Source: Spirosoma oryzicola (lineage in GTDB: Bacteria; Bacteroidota; Bacteroidia; Cytophagales; Spirosomataceae). Taken from it: a stretch of 64,000 bases of DNA. The DNA lies in contig NZ_CP089538.1 in the NCBI RefSeq assembly GCF_021233055.1, forward strand, positions 3,364,501 through 3,428,500. Reading direction: 5' to 3'. This document shows, piece after piece, positions 34,230 through 43,800 of the stretch. Position 1 is the first letter of the stretch, and every line of letters starts with the position of its first letter. The notes below the pieces were generated by a model. It was not told the origin of the DNA, searched no databases, and saw only the letters and a program-made list of their open reading frames with translations. A program made the translations under genes and the position numbers.

Positions 34230-35555
34230 ATGCCTACGAATTCGCCCAATCAGTCGGTCAACCCAGTTTCTTCGTCCAACCCGTCTTCAACGTCAACGGA
34301 CTATCCAGTACTCATTGTCGGTGCGGGCGTAGCGGGTTTAACCTGCGCCGTTTATCTGAAGCAGGCGGGTATTCAGGCGTTACTTGTTGAAGCAACCGAC
34401 GGCATAGGCGGGCGTGTGAGAACGGATCGTGTGGACGGATTTCAGCTTGATCGGGGTTTTCAGATTTTTCTGACGGCGTATCCCGAAGCCCAGCGTCTCC
34501 TGAATTATTCGGACCTGAATTTACAAACGTTTCGGTCAGGGGCGCTCATCCACGACCAGGACGAATGGATCAAACTTCTTAACCCGTTTAAAGAACCTTT
34601 ATCGACGTTTCAAACACTGGCCTCGTCGGTGGGTACGGTTAGCGATAAGCTGCTTATTGTCGAGTTGATTCGACGCACGCAAAGCCTGTCCGTTGGCGAG
34701 TTGTTTCAGCAAACGCCCACGACCACGCTGGCCTTTTTGCGCAGCATGGGCTTTTCAAACCAAATCATCGAGCGTTTTTTCCGGCCATTTTTTGGGGGCG
34801 TTTTTCTGGAAGACGCGCTTACCACTTCGAGCAATTTCTTTGAATTTTGTTTCCGTATGTTTTTTACGGGCGATGCCGCCGTACCCGCAAAAGGGATTGG
34901 TGCGATTGCCCGCCAGCTAGCAAACCGATTAGCTCCGGATCAGATCAGGCTCAACAGTCCCGTGTTACGAATTGATGGTAACTCGGTGCAGTTGACCAAT
35001 GGTGACACCCTCAACGCAGAAACGGTCGTTTTGGCGGTCGATGCGGCTCAGGCGGCTTCTTTACTGGGCCGCCCCGCACCAACCGAGCAAGCCTTCAATC
35101 ATACGACTTGTACATACTTCGCCACCGATTCGGAATTGCCCGCTGTAGCGAAACAAAAATTGCTGTTGTTGAACCCGCAGCGTAGTTCAACGGTACATAA
35201 TGTGGCTATTATAAGCGACGTTGCACCTGATTACGCGCCAGCCGGTCAAACACTTGTCTCGGTTAGCACGCAGGGGCTGGCAACGATTAATGCAACAGCA
35301 TTGACCGAACGGATTCGACAGGAGCTAACTGGTTGGTTCGATAACACGGTAACGAATTGGCGTCATCTACGCACCTACCACATTCCCCAGGCGCTACCGG
35401 CTTACCCACCCGGCCGGGCGGGTACCGAGTCGATTCACGAGCTGCTGCGGTTAGCCGATAATGTATACCAATGTGGCGACCATACGGCCTATCCTTCCCT
35501 GAACGGAGCCATGCAGACGGGCCGACTCGTTGCCGAAATGATTCGAAAACAGTAG
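34230..35555 (+). CDS. FAD-dependent amine oxidase/protoporphyrinogen oxidase-like oxidoreductase
   Basis: A 441-residue flavoprotein. After a Ser/Asn/Pro-rich lead of 24 residues, the FAD-binding motif VLIVGAGVAGLTCAVYL and GIGGRVRTDRVDGFQLDRG follow. These are typical of the flavin amine-oxidase group that includes HemY and phytoene desaturase-like enzymes. The C-terminal FAD contact is VYQCGDHTAYPSLNGAMQTG. No signal peptide or C-terminal helix is apparent. It lies 12 bases ahead of a flavin monooxygenase gene and is likely co-transcribed. The reaction is unknown; HemY activity is not supported by more than the shared fold. Confidence 0.85.
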   Translation: MPTNSPNQSVNPVSSSNPSSTSTDYPVLIVGAGVAGLTCAVYLKQAGIQALLVEATDGIGGRVRTDRVDGFQLDRGFQIFLTAYPEAQRLLNYSDLNLQTFRSGALIHDQDEWIKLLNPFKEPLSTFQTLASSVGTVSDKLLIVELIRRTQSLSVGELFQQTPTTTLAFLRSMGFSNQIIERFFRPFFGGVFLEDALTTSSNFFEFCFRMFFTGDAAVPAKGIGAIARQLANRLAPDQIRLNSPVLRIDGNSVQLTNGDTLNAETVVLAVDAAQAASLLGRPAPTEQAFNHTTCTYFATDSELPAVAKQKLLLLNPQRSSTVHNVAIISDVAPDYAPAGQTLVSVSTQGLATINATALTERIRQELTGWFDNTVTNWRHLRTYHIPQALPAYPPGRAGTESIHELLRLADNVYQCGDHTAYPSLNGAMQTGRLVAEMIRKQ

Positions 35556-35567
35556 TCAACAAAACCT

Positions 35568-37052
35568 ATGAAAGCAGATTTTGACGTAGCCATCATCGGT
35601 GCCGGATTTGCCGGACTCGCTGCGGCTATCCGTCTGAAAGAACGCGGCAACACGTCTTTCGTCGTTTTTGAGCGGGCCGGTCAGGTGGGAGGCACCTGGC
35701 GGGATAATACGTATCCGGGCTGCGCCTGTGATGTTCCCTCCCACCTTTATTCGTTATCGTTTGCGCCAAATCCGGCTTGGTCACGCACTTATTCTACCCA
35801 ACCCGAGATACTGGCTTACCTGACCGATGTGGTTGAGCGTTACGCACTTGACGCCCACATCCGGTATAGAACAGAAATCAACCGCACCGAATTTTCACCG
35901 GCTACGGGCCTCTGGACGCTTACTGACAGCCTGGGTCATTCGCTTACCGCCCGCGTTGTTGTAGCCGCTGTCGGCCCACTTAACTATCCATCCATTCCGA
36001 AACTGAACGGCTTAAAATCATTTGCTGGCAACGTCTTTCACTCGGCAAACTGGGATGCGGGCTATGACCTCACCAACAAACGGGTCGCCGTCGTCGGTAC
36101 AGGAGCAAGCGCCATTCAATTCATTCCTAAAATAGCCCCTCAGGTACAGCAACTCACGGTCTTTCAGCGTACGGCTCCTTACGTGACACCCCGGCTCGAC
36201 CGGGCCATATCGTCGTTTGAACATCGTCTTTTTCGGCGGTTGCCGATTGCGCAGAAAGCGTATCGTTCGCTTATCTACTGGCTTAACGAACTGCGGGGTA
36301 TGTCTTTTCTGGGCAATGAGACGTTCAACCGGATTGGTACGAAACAGGCACTCAAACACCTTAAGAAATCGATTCGAGACCCGGAGCTTCGGCGTAAAGT
36401 AACTCCCGATTACAAACTGGGCTGCAAACGCGTTCTGATCTCTGACGATTATTACCCAGCCCTTACCCGCCCGAATGTAGAGGTTGTAACGGATGGTATT
36501 GCCGAAGTCAAACCCAACACCATCGTTGATACCAACGGCAAAGAACGACCGGTCGATACGATTATTTTTGGGACGGGATTCGTGGTTGCCGGTATGATCA
36601 GCCGCACGAATATTCTTGGACGCTACGGGCAAAATCTCTTCGAACAATGGTTATCGCAGGGCGCGCAGGCACACTATGGTCTTACGATTTCCGGCTATCC
36701 CAATTTACTATTCCTGGTCGGGCCGAACACCGGATTAGGTCATACATCGATCATTCACATGATCGAGTCGCAGGTCAATTATGTGCTCGACTACTTGAAT
36801 CTGCTCGACAAAGCGGGCGAAGGTGCTTTTCTGGACGTTAAGCCAGAAGCGCAGCAACGCTACAATAACCTGATTCAGCAAAAAATGGCTGATACGGTCT
36901 GGGCATCGGGCTGTAAAAGTTGGTATATGGATTCGCAGGGGAGAAATACGACAATCTGGCCAGCGCTGACCGTGACGTATCGCAAGGCGACCCGGCGCGT
37001 TAACCCGGACGATTACGAGGTGGTCCATAGTAAACAGCCAGTCGTGGCCTAA
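35568..37052 (+). CDS. Flavin-containing monooxygenase, Baeyer-Villiger type
   Basis: A 494-residue NADPH- and FAD-dependent monooxygenase. The FAD motif is VAIIGAGFAGLAAAIRL, the GGTWRDNTYPGCACDVPS stretch is typical of the group, and the fingerprint FAGNVFHSANW matches FxGxxxHxxxW. A second nucleotide motif, VAVVGTGASAIQF, binds NADPH. LFLVGPNTGLGHTS is close to the C-terminal FAD region. Baeyer-Villiger enzymes turn ketones into esters or lactones; the substrate here is unknown. It follows the amine-oxidase-like gene by 12 bases, suggesting the two work on one compound. Confidence 0.9.
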   Translation: MKADFDVAIIGAGFAGLAAAIRLKERGNTSFVVFERAGQVGGTWRDNTYPGCACDVPSHLYSLSFAPNPAWSRTYSTQPEILAYLTDVVERYALDAHIRYRTEINRTEFSPATGLWTLTDSLGHSLTARVVVAAVGPLNYPSIPKLNGLKSFAGNVFHSANWDAGYDLTNKRVAVVGTGASAIQFIPKIAPQVQQLTVFQRTAPYVTPRLDRAISSFEHRLFRRLPIAQKAYRSLIYWLNELRGMSFLGNETFNRIGTKQALKHLKKSIRDPELRRKVTPDYKLGCKRVLISDDYYPALTRPNVEVVTDGIAEVKPNTIVDTNGKERPVDTIIFGTGFVVAGMISRTNILGRYGQNLFEQWLSQGAQAHYGLTISGYPNLLFLVGPNTGLGHTSIIHMIESQVNYVLDYLNLLDKAGEGAFLDVKPEAQQRYNNLIQQKMADTVWASGCKSWYMDSQGRNTTIWPALTVTYRKATRRVNPDDYEVVHSKQPVVA

Positions 37053-37206
37053 CGCTGGTACCAATCGTAGAGCGTTGTTGGTGGAGTCTGCCCTGTCCGT
37101 AATATCAGTTTCTTAAAACCGACATCACGCACAAGGCAGACTTACTTACAAAGCAATACCGATCAACTGTAGGAAAAATCAGCGCTTCGCTCTTACTTCG
37201 TGGACT

Positions 37207-37236
37207 GACAGGCAATCTGCCCGAACTGTCTTTTTT
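37207..37236 (+). terminator. Short hairpin with T6 just ahead of the HELCH-protein gene
   Basis: GACAG (37207-37211) pairs with CTGTC (37226-37230), with GCA/TGC inside, followed at once by six Ts. It ends four bases before the ATG of the next gene. It could end the flavoprotein transcript or act in the leader. Confidence 0.45.
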
Positions 37237-37240
37237 CTTC

Positions 37241-38065
37241 ATGCGTGGAAACGTATTGTTTCGTTATGTACTGCCGTTTCTAATTGCCCTGCCGATTAGT
37301 TTCCTGATTCTCTATCCGCAACTAATCCGGTGTATGCGCGTGAGTCAGTCAACTGATTTTGAGCAACTCGACAGTCAGAAGCAGGTATACGTCAATCGAT
37401 TGGCTACTCAGAAACAACGGCGGCAGCTTCGGCAAAACGTCGTGACGGCCACCAACCGCATTCGACGATTCTGGGATGGGCAGCGCGGACGGGCTATCCT
37501 TATCTACTGCCCTACGCAGGATGAATACCGCCAATACTGCATCGGTGGCGAAGGTGCCGGATGCAGCCTTGGCCTTCCCTGGGGTGAATCGTATCTCGTT
37601 CTGGGACCGGAGGGCAACAATGCTGATGTCATTGCCCACGAACTTTGCCACGACGAATTGTTTGCCCGCCTGGGCTGGTGGCGAGTCAAACGCCAGATTC
37701 CGCAGTGGTTTAATGAAGGCTTGGCGTTGATGGTCGATTACCGGTTTAGCAGCCCATCTCTTTGGGAAAAGCCAGGCACGGCCCAGCCGGACTCTCTATT
37801 TTCTGACGATGCAACCACCATGACCTTCGGTCAGCCACCCATGCTCAAACTAACGGATCTGGAAACCACCCGCGACTTTTTCGGAGGAAGCTACGAGCGG
37901 GTCATGCTGGCTTACCAGACCGCAGCTGACGAAGTAGGACGCTGGTTAGCCATTGTAGGTCAGGCCGGTGTTCCAGCTCTGGCTAATGCGGTCGCCAATG
38001 GCGATGACTTTAGAAACGCCTATCAACAGTTAGAACGGGAAAAACGGCGATCCCGCTCCCGATAG
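37241..38065 (+). CDS. Membrane-anchored protein with HELCH (HExxH-type) metallopeptidase motif
   Basis: A 274-residue protein with one N-terminal hydrophobic helix (about residues 8-26) and the rest predicted outside. VIAHELCHDELFARLGWW (about residue 130) holds HExxH, and QWFNEGLALMVDY, with a downstream Glu, lies about 22 residues on. That is the arrangement in gluzincin (peptidase MA-type) enzymes. The C-terminus is strongly basic (REKRRSRSR). No named family was recognised. It is convergent with oxyR, with only 2 bases between the stop codons. Confidence 0.68.
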   Translation: MRGNVLFRYVLPFLIALPISFLILYPQLIRCMRVSQSTDFEQLDSQKQVYVNRLATQKQRRQLRQNVVTATNRIRRFWDGQRGRAILIYCPTQDEYRQYCIGGEGAGCSLGLPWGESYLVLGPEGNNADVIAHELCHDELFARLGWWRVKRQIPQWFNEGLALMVDYRFSSPSLWEKPGTAQPDSLFSDDATTMTFGQPPMLKLTDLETTRDFFGGSYERVMLAYQTAADEVGRWLAIVGQAGVPALANAVANGDDFRNAYQQLEREKRRSRSR

Positions 38066-38067
38066 GG

Positions 38068-39021
38068 CTAGCGTGCATCTTTCTGAGAAACGCTGACGAC
38101 CTGCTCTCCAGCGCTTTCTTCAAGTAATTGTTTTGGTAAGTGATCCAGAATTTCCTGTTTGAGGGCGTTTATCAACTTCCGTTTCAGAAAGCTACGGTGC
38201 ACAACAAGGCTTACCTCCCGCACGGGTTGAGGGGCCGTGAAAGGCCGGGTTCTGGCCCGACGGGTTTCATCCATATCGAAGGTTGCCAGATACGGCAACA
38301 ACGTAAAACCATCCTGTTTATCAATTAATTTGATGAGTGTTTCGAGCGAACCCGTTTCATAACGCAGTGCCGAACCGTTGGCTTTGCGGTCGGCTCCACA
38401 AATGTTCATCACCTGGTTTCGAAAACAGTGTCCTTCCGTCAGCAGCCAAAGGCCCGCCGTCTGAAGATCGTCCAGATCAACGTCTTGTTTGCGGGAAAGC
38501 GGATGCGAATCGGCTGCGTAAACCACAAACGGCTCTTTGAACAACGTAACTTCGGTGATACCATTTTCCGCGAGTGGCGTCACTACCAAGCCCACATCGA
38601 TCAACCCGTTACGAAGGCGCTCAATGATCTGTTCCGTCACCAGCTCCTGAATCTGCACCGAGACAGCGGGGTACTTGTCGATAAATTCACCGATGAAATA
38701 AGGTAACAGATAAGGAGCCAGGGTTGGAATAATGCCAATTTTCAATTCGCCCTGAAAATCATTCTTCGACTCACTGACGATCTCGGGGATTCGACGAGCC
38801 GCCCGGAGTACTTCGCGCGCCTGGGCCAGAACCGCTTGCCCGGCTTCGGTTGGCACAACGGGCTGCTTTGAGCGATCAAAAACAAGGATGCCTAGTTCGT
38901 CTTCCAGTTTTTGAATTTGCATGCTTAGCGTCGGCTGGGTTACGTGGCAACTATCGGCGGCTGTTGCAAAGTGCCGATGCGTATCAACAGCTACAATATA
39001 CTCAAGTTGAGAGATCGTCAT
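38068..39021 (-). CDS. oxyR: OxyR, LysR-type peroxide-sensing regulator
   Basis: LysR-type regulator of the OxyR branch, 317 residues. The helix-turn-helix is near the N-terminus (FATAADSCHVTQPTLSMQIQ). The redox site is intact: LLTEGHCFRNQVMNIC places cysteines at 199 and 208, the same numbers and nine-residue spacing as in Escherichia coli OxyR. In the family peroxide joins these two cysteines and switches the protein on. It is divergent from hemH. A TATTTTTG element and a small palindrome (39046-39060) lie in its leader, suggesting autoregulation. Confidence 0.94.
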   Translation of the reverse strand: MTISQLEYIVAVDTHRHFATAADSCHVTQPTLSMQIQKLEDELGILVFDRSKQPVVPTEAGQAVLAQAREVLRAARRIPEIVSESKNDFQGELKIGIIPTLAPYLLPYFIGEFIDKYPAVSVQIQELVTEQIIERLRNGLIDVGLVVTPLAENGITEVTLFKEPFVVYAADSHPLSRKQDVDLDDLQTAGLWLLTEGHCFRNQVMNICGADRKANGSALRYETGSLETLIKLIDKQDGFTLLPYLATFDMDETRRARTRPFTAPQPVREVSLVVHRSFLKRKLINALKQEILDHLPKQLLEESAGEQVVSVSQKDAR

Positions 39022-39045
39022 TGAACGAGAAGGCTACGGCTTATC

Positions 39046-39060
39046 TAGGCGATATGCCTA
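39046..39060. promoter_or_regulatory. Small palindrome in the oxyR leader
   Basis: TAGGC-GATAT-GCCTA is a perfect 5-5-5 inverted repeat, 25 bases before the oxyR ATG. It falls between the predicted transcription start and the start codon, where an autoregulatory operator could sit. Confidence 0.35.
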
Positions 39061-39078
39061 TCATCACTAAAACTGATG

Positions 39079-39086
39079 CAAAAATA
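39079..39086 (-). promoter_or_regulatory. -7 promoter element of oxyR
   Basis: The minus strand reads TATTTTTG, a TAnnTTTG match 58 bases before the oxyR ATG. Confidence 0.5.
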
Positions 39087-39272
39087 GATCATATCAGATC
39101 AGACAATAAGCTCGTTGCCGATATTTCACGAATAAACCCATATTTGCTTGGTAAAAGTAAAATTCCGTTTGTGCCCCGGTTAAGCGCATCAGTAAGGCTT
39201 CTCACCGCAAATTGAGGGCTGTAGAGAAACAATTCAAACAAACAACGTATTCTCACACTGCGAAACAAGGGT

Positions 39273-39280
39273 TACCTTTG
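39273..39280 (+). promoter_or_regulatory. -7 promoter element of hemH
   Basis: TACCTTTG matches TAnnTTTG, 92 bases before the hemH ATG, giving a leader of about 85 bases. No other structure was noticed between it and the ATG. Confidence 0.5.
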
Positions 39281-39371
39281 CGGTTTCGATGCGACAAAAT
39301 GAGCTGCGGTTCGCGCTGTATAGTTCTAACCTGCCAGCAAACTAACTTTAAAAATTTACGGTTTCCTCACT

Positions 39372-40433
39372 ATGGAAGCACCTGTTGTACAGTCACCCAC
39401 TGCTAGGGTAAAAGCACCCGGCAAAACGGGCGTTCTACTCGTTAATCTCGGTACTCCCGATTCTCCGTCGGTGCCCGATGTACGCAAATACCTACGCGAA
39501 TTTCTGATGGATGGTCGCGTAATCGATATTCCTTACATCCAGCGATTTTTCCTGATCAATGGCATTATTGCGCCATTTCGCGCTCCCAAGTCGGCCAAAG
39601 TTTACAAGGAACTGTGGACTGAAACGGGTTCTCCCCTGAAATACTACGGGCACGTTGTCGAACGGGAATTGCAAAAGGAACTTGGCAGCGAGTATGTTGT
39701 AAAACTGGCCATGCGCTACCAGAATCCCAGCATCAAAGCGGGTCTGGATGAGTTTCAGCAGCAGGGCTTAACGGAGATTATCGTCATTCCTTTCTTTCCG
39801 CAATATGCGTCGGCGTCTACCGGATCTGTTTACGAACTGGTGATGGACAACGTAAAGAACTGGCAGGTTATTCCGGCGGTTCGTTTCATCAACCGGTTTC
39901 TGGAACATCCAAAATTTATTGAGGGCTTTGTACGATTAGGCCGTAAGTACATGGATGCTTACGATTATGATCACATTATATTCAGCTACCACGGCTTACC
40001 TGAACGTCAGATTACCAAGGGCGATGTAACGCACTCCGTCTGCCAGTTCGGTAGTTGCTGCGAATCGTTTCACGCCATGAATCAGCACTGTTACCGCGCG
40101 CAATGTTTTGAAACGACCCGCCTGCTCGTGCGGGAGCTTGGTATTCCGGAAGGAAAATACACGACCTCGTTTCAGTCGCGCCTGGGCCGTACGCCCTGGA
40201 TTAAGCCGTATACCGATGATGTTATTCGCGAACTGGGGGCCAAAGGTGTTCAGAGCGTTCTGGCTTTCTCCCCTTCTTTCGTAGCCGACTGTCTGGAAAC
40301 TACCATTGAAATTGGCGTTGAGTACAAAGAGCTGTTCGAAGAGTCAGGTGGCAAGCACTGGCAGTTGGTGGAAAGCCTCAATGATAGCCCGTTGTGGATC
40401 GAAACACTAGTCGATTTAGTTAAAACAGCCTAA
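39372..40433 (+). CDS. hemH: Ferrochelatase
   Basis: Inserts Fe2+ into protoporphyrin IX, the last step of haem synthesis. The protein has 353 residues. The N-terminal KTGVLLVNLGTPDSPSVPDV, the core RYQNPSIKAGLDEF and VIPFFPQYASASTGS are family-specific. The catalytic His is in IIFSYHGLPERQ (about residue 202). CQFGSCCESFHAMNQHCYRAQC carries clustered cysteines; some ferrochelatases bind a [2Fe-2S] cluster, but this one is not shown to. It is divergent from oxyR, so peroxide control of haem supply is plausible. A terminator follows. Confidence 0.96.
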   Translation: MEAPVVQSPTARVKAPGKTGVLLVNLGTPDSPSVPDVRKYLREFLMDGRVIDIPYIQRFFLINGIIAPFRAPKSAKVYKELWTETGSPLKYYGHVVERELQKELGSEYVVKLAMRYQNPSIKAGLDEFQQQGLTEIIVIPFFPQYASASTGSVYELVMDNVKNWQVIPAVRFINRFLEHPKFIEGFVRLGRKYMDAYDYDHIIFSYHGLPERQITKGDVTHSVCQFGSCCESFHAMNQHCYRAQCFETTRLLVRELGIPEGKYTTSFQSRLGRTPWIKPYTDDVIRELGAKGVQSVLAFSPSFVADCLETTIEIGVEYKELFEESGGKHWQLVESLNDSPLWIETLVDLVKTA

Positions 40434-40450
40434 TACAAATCGTTTCTCCC

Positions 40451-40490
40451 AGAAAAGCCCGGTGTCATTTACATCGGGCTTTTCTTTTGG
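40451..40490 (+). terminator. Terminator of hemH
   Basis: AGAAAAGCCCG (40451-40461) pairs with CGGGCTTTTCT (40475-40485), extended inward by four pairs including one G-U, followed by TTTGG. It lies 18 bases after the stop. Confidence 0.85.
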
Positions 40491-40853
40491 TATTTGAGCC
40501 AGCTTACTCCTTGCTTAATGACTGACAGCCCCAATTCATTCATATTCAATGGCATAGTATCCCTTTCTCTACTCATTGATTTCAATTTGTCGAAGATTTG
40601 GCCCTTAAGAAAACCTGTTTTTTCTACTACAAGAGCTTATCGACAAGCCATAATTAACTTTTGGCATCTTTATTGACAATTGATAATATACTCAATGTAA
40701 AGATTAATTTACTTATATTTATAGCACCTATTTTCCACTCTGAATGAATGTCAATGCCCGATTGGGCTACTTCTGGAATCGCCTTGTCCATCTGACGATT
40801 TCATTTAAGTAGCCGACCTACCACGTCTTACCGACGAACTTTACCTAACTTGT
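40491..40853. other. AT-rich intergenic region upstream of the modular secreted protein
   Basis: About 360 bases with no gene recognised. It contains an 8-bp inverted repeat (GGCTACTT at 40765-40772 with AAGTAGCC at 40807-40814) and near-matches to the -7 element, but no exact TAnnTTTG. It presumably holds the promoter of the next gene. Confidence 0.4.
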
Positions 40854-43800
40854 ATGATAGCAATTTTTTACGCCCCTCTCAAGCGCGTTGTCCGATGCGC
40901 CGTGACCAATTTTTGTTTGCTCGTCTGGTTGACCCTTCCGTCCTCCGGTCTTCCGATCACGAAAAAGCCAATGGAGCCTAGGCCTACTCAAAGTAAGCCC
41001 AGACCTACGCCCGTCAATCTGTTTACGCATCCCACTTACTTGCCTATAGTAGGTCAATCCAGCTTATCACCAGCCGATAATGATCCTATCCGGTTTAGCT
41101 TGCGGGCCAATACGCAGTCGATACGACTAGGTGAGGCTATTGACCTAACCATCAAAGCGGAACTGTTAACCGTATCACCAACCTTAGCGTTTCACCTTCC
41201 CGGCGCTACGGGTTACAAACTGAAACTTCTGCTTCCGGATGGCTTCGAGCAGACCGGAGGGGACATCATCGATTACATAGGAGCCGAACTGTCTTATCCA
41301 AACCAGACCGAAATAACCTACCACGTTATTGGTCACTTTTCAACGGTGGCGACTGGCACCTCGTTTCGCTTGTTAAGGGGTCATAGTCAGGCTGGTGCAC
41401 AAAGCTTATTCGTCGAAAAAGCCGTTATCACGCTTAAAGAACGGCCTACGGAAAAAAGAGCGCTTCGGGAAGCGGAAACGGTTAGTGCTGAAACAACCCT
41501 GTACGTACCTACTGAAAACGCGTTAAAATCAGCACGGGTGGGTACGCCTAATTACCGGAGTTATCTGGAATTTGCCACTTGCGAGAGCATAGGCGGATGG
41601 GCTATCGATCTGGCTGACGTGAAGCAATCCATCGATCTGGCTATTTACGTCAATGACACAAAGGTCGCTACCGTTAAAGCCGATGAACGCCGAACTGACG
41701 TTGCCCAGGCATTTGACATTACCGACTCTTATCAGTACGGCTTTCGCTGGACTATTCCCGATCAGTACAAGGGCAACAAACCGCTACACATTTCGGTAAG
41801 GTATGCTGGCGACAATACCGAGTTGACGCACAGTCCCTTGAGCACCCCCGTTTGCTATGGATCAGCCCAACCTACGGAAACCGTCTCGGGTCCTGCCGAA
41901 TCACCTGCCAATGCTAATTATCGGGGCTTTCTGGAATCCGCCAACTGTGACGCCATTGGCGGCTGGACCATGAACACCACAGCACCACGGCAAACCGTAC
42001 GTCTGGACGTTTATATCAATGATACTAAAGTTACAACAATCAAAGCCGATGAAAACAGAACGGATGTCGCGCAGGCTTATTCGGTTACCGGCTTCGATCT
42101 GTACGGGTATCACTGGATTATTCCCGACAAATACAAGCAGAACGCTCCATTGAAAATTTCAGTAAAAGCAGCAGGCAGCACGTTTGAATTATCGCAGAGT
42201 CCTGTATTACTAACTACGTGCCCTGGCTCAACGTCTGCCAATGCGCCAACTCCATCAACTCCCCCAACGGACCCGGCCCCAGTGACTCCGGTCGTCCCAA
42301 TAGAACCAGCCAAATGCGCGTTTACGCTTTCAACTACTTCAACTAACACGAGCTGTAGCAGCGCGGTTAGTCTGAGTGCCAGTTGTTCAGGTGCCAATTG
42401 CGATCAGGTCAGCTACACTTGGAGCGGTAACGGTGTCCGTCAGCAAGGACAGACAATCAACTTGACGGCCCCCGCCACGAACGGAGTTTATGCGTATACG
42501 GTCACAGCGAGCGCCACGGGTTGCGACAGCAAAACCGCTGTTGCCTCGTTAACTGTCGAAGGATGCCCGACTCCTGCCCCAACCGACTGCGATCTTATGC
42601 TATCAGCCAGTTCCATCAATACCAGTTGCGGCAGCGCTGTTAGTCTGAGCGCTACCTGTTCTGGTGCTGCCTGCGATCAGGCTAGTTACGCCTGGAACGG
42701 AAATGGCATTACAGGACAAGGTAAGACGCTCAATCTGACGGCTCCTTCCACTAATGGAACGTACTCGTACAGCGTAACCGCTAGTGTAAACGGATGCAGC
42801 CGCATTGCTGTCGCTACGATAACCGTCGACGGCTGTACGCCCCCTCCCACCTTGTCTTCGAACGAGCAGTACCCGATCTTAGACAGCCCACAACCCGAAG
42901 ACAAACGACCGGTTTTACAAAACGACCGGGTGCGGGTGGCTATTGACTTAGGCGTTGGCGGTGTTGTTCGCGAGGTAACCGATCTACAAGTAGGCGAAAA
43001 CATGATCAATTGTTACGTCAAATCGAACGGAAAGCGGGACGCCGGGCGCGACGATCAGATCTCCCTGTACAGTTTACCGGATGCGAATACGAAATGGACC
43101 ATCAACGGCAAACAGATTCTGGATGACATTGGCTATAACCCGGTTCAGGGGGGGAACATTGCCGGAGAATACTCGCCGATTCTGGGCTACGGTCGTACCG
43201 ACAAAATACTTTACAGCAAAACACGGGGATTGCATTGGGGTTTGCGCAACGAACCCGGCGACTATGTCGTAGAGCAGTGGATTCGGTTAGAGGGCAATAT
43301 TGTCCGGCGGCACGTGCGCATTACCGGAGACCGTCGCGACCAGACCAAATACGCTGACTCGCGGCAGCAGGAATTACCTTGCACCTATACAAGCAGCGCT
43401 TTTTATCAGTACTACGTCGTACAAGGCGAGCCTTACTCAAACGCCCCCCTGGTCAACGTGAACGCAATTCCGAATATCGGTGGTAGCGGCAAGAGTTTTA
43501 ATCAGTACAACTACAGCGGCCACATGGGGCCGTACGATGTCAACGCGTCGGAACCTTGGATTGTCGCCGTTCGGTCGAACACGAACCGGGGTATTGCGCT
43601 CCACACGCCGTATTCGCACGAGTTCAAAGCGGGTCTCTTCGATAGTCCGGGCGTTGGTGCGCCGGAGTCGGTCAATGCGGGCTATATCTCCAACGGGATG
43701 AATTTGATTCTGGACCCGAATGGTGTTTACGAGTTTGACGTGAACATGGTGGTCGGAACGCTGGACGAAATCCGCAGTACGATCAATACCTTACCCCGTT

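Noticed and set aside
34230..35555. HemY protoporphyrinogen oxidase
   Set aside because: It shares the FAD fold but lies with a Baeyer-Villiger enzyme, not with haem genes; hemH is 4 kb away in another unit.
38068..39021. A generic LysR regulator
   Set aside because: Cysteines at 199 and 208 with the exact OxyR spacing make OxyR the better call.
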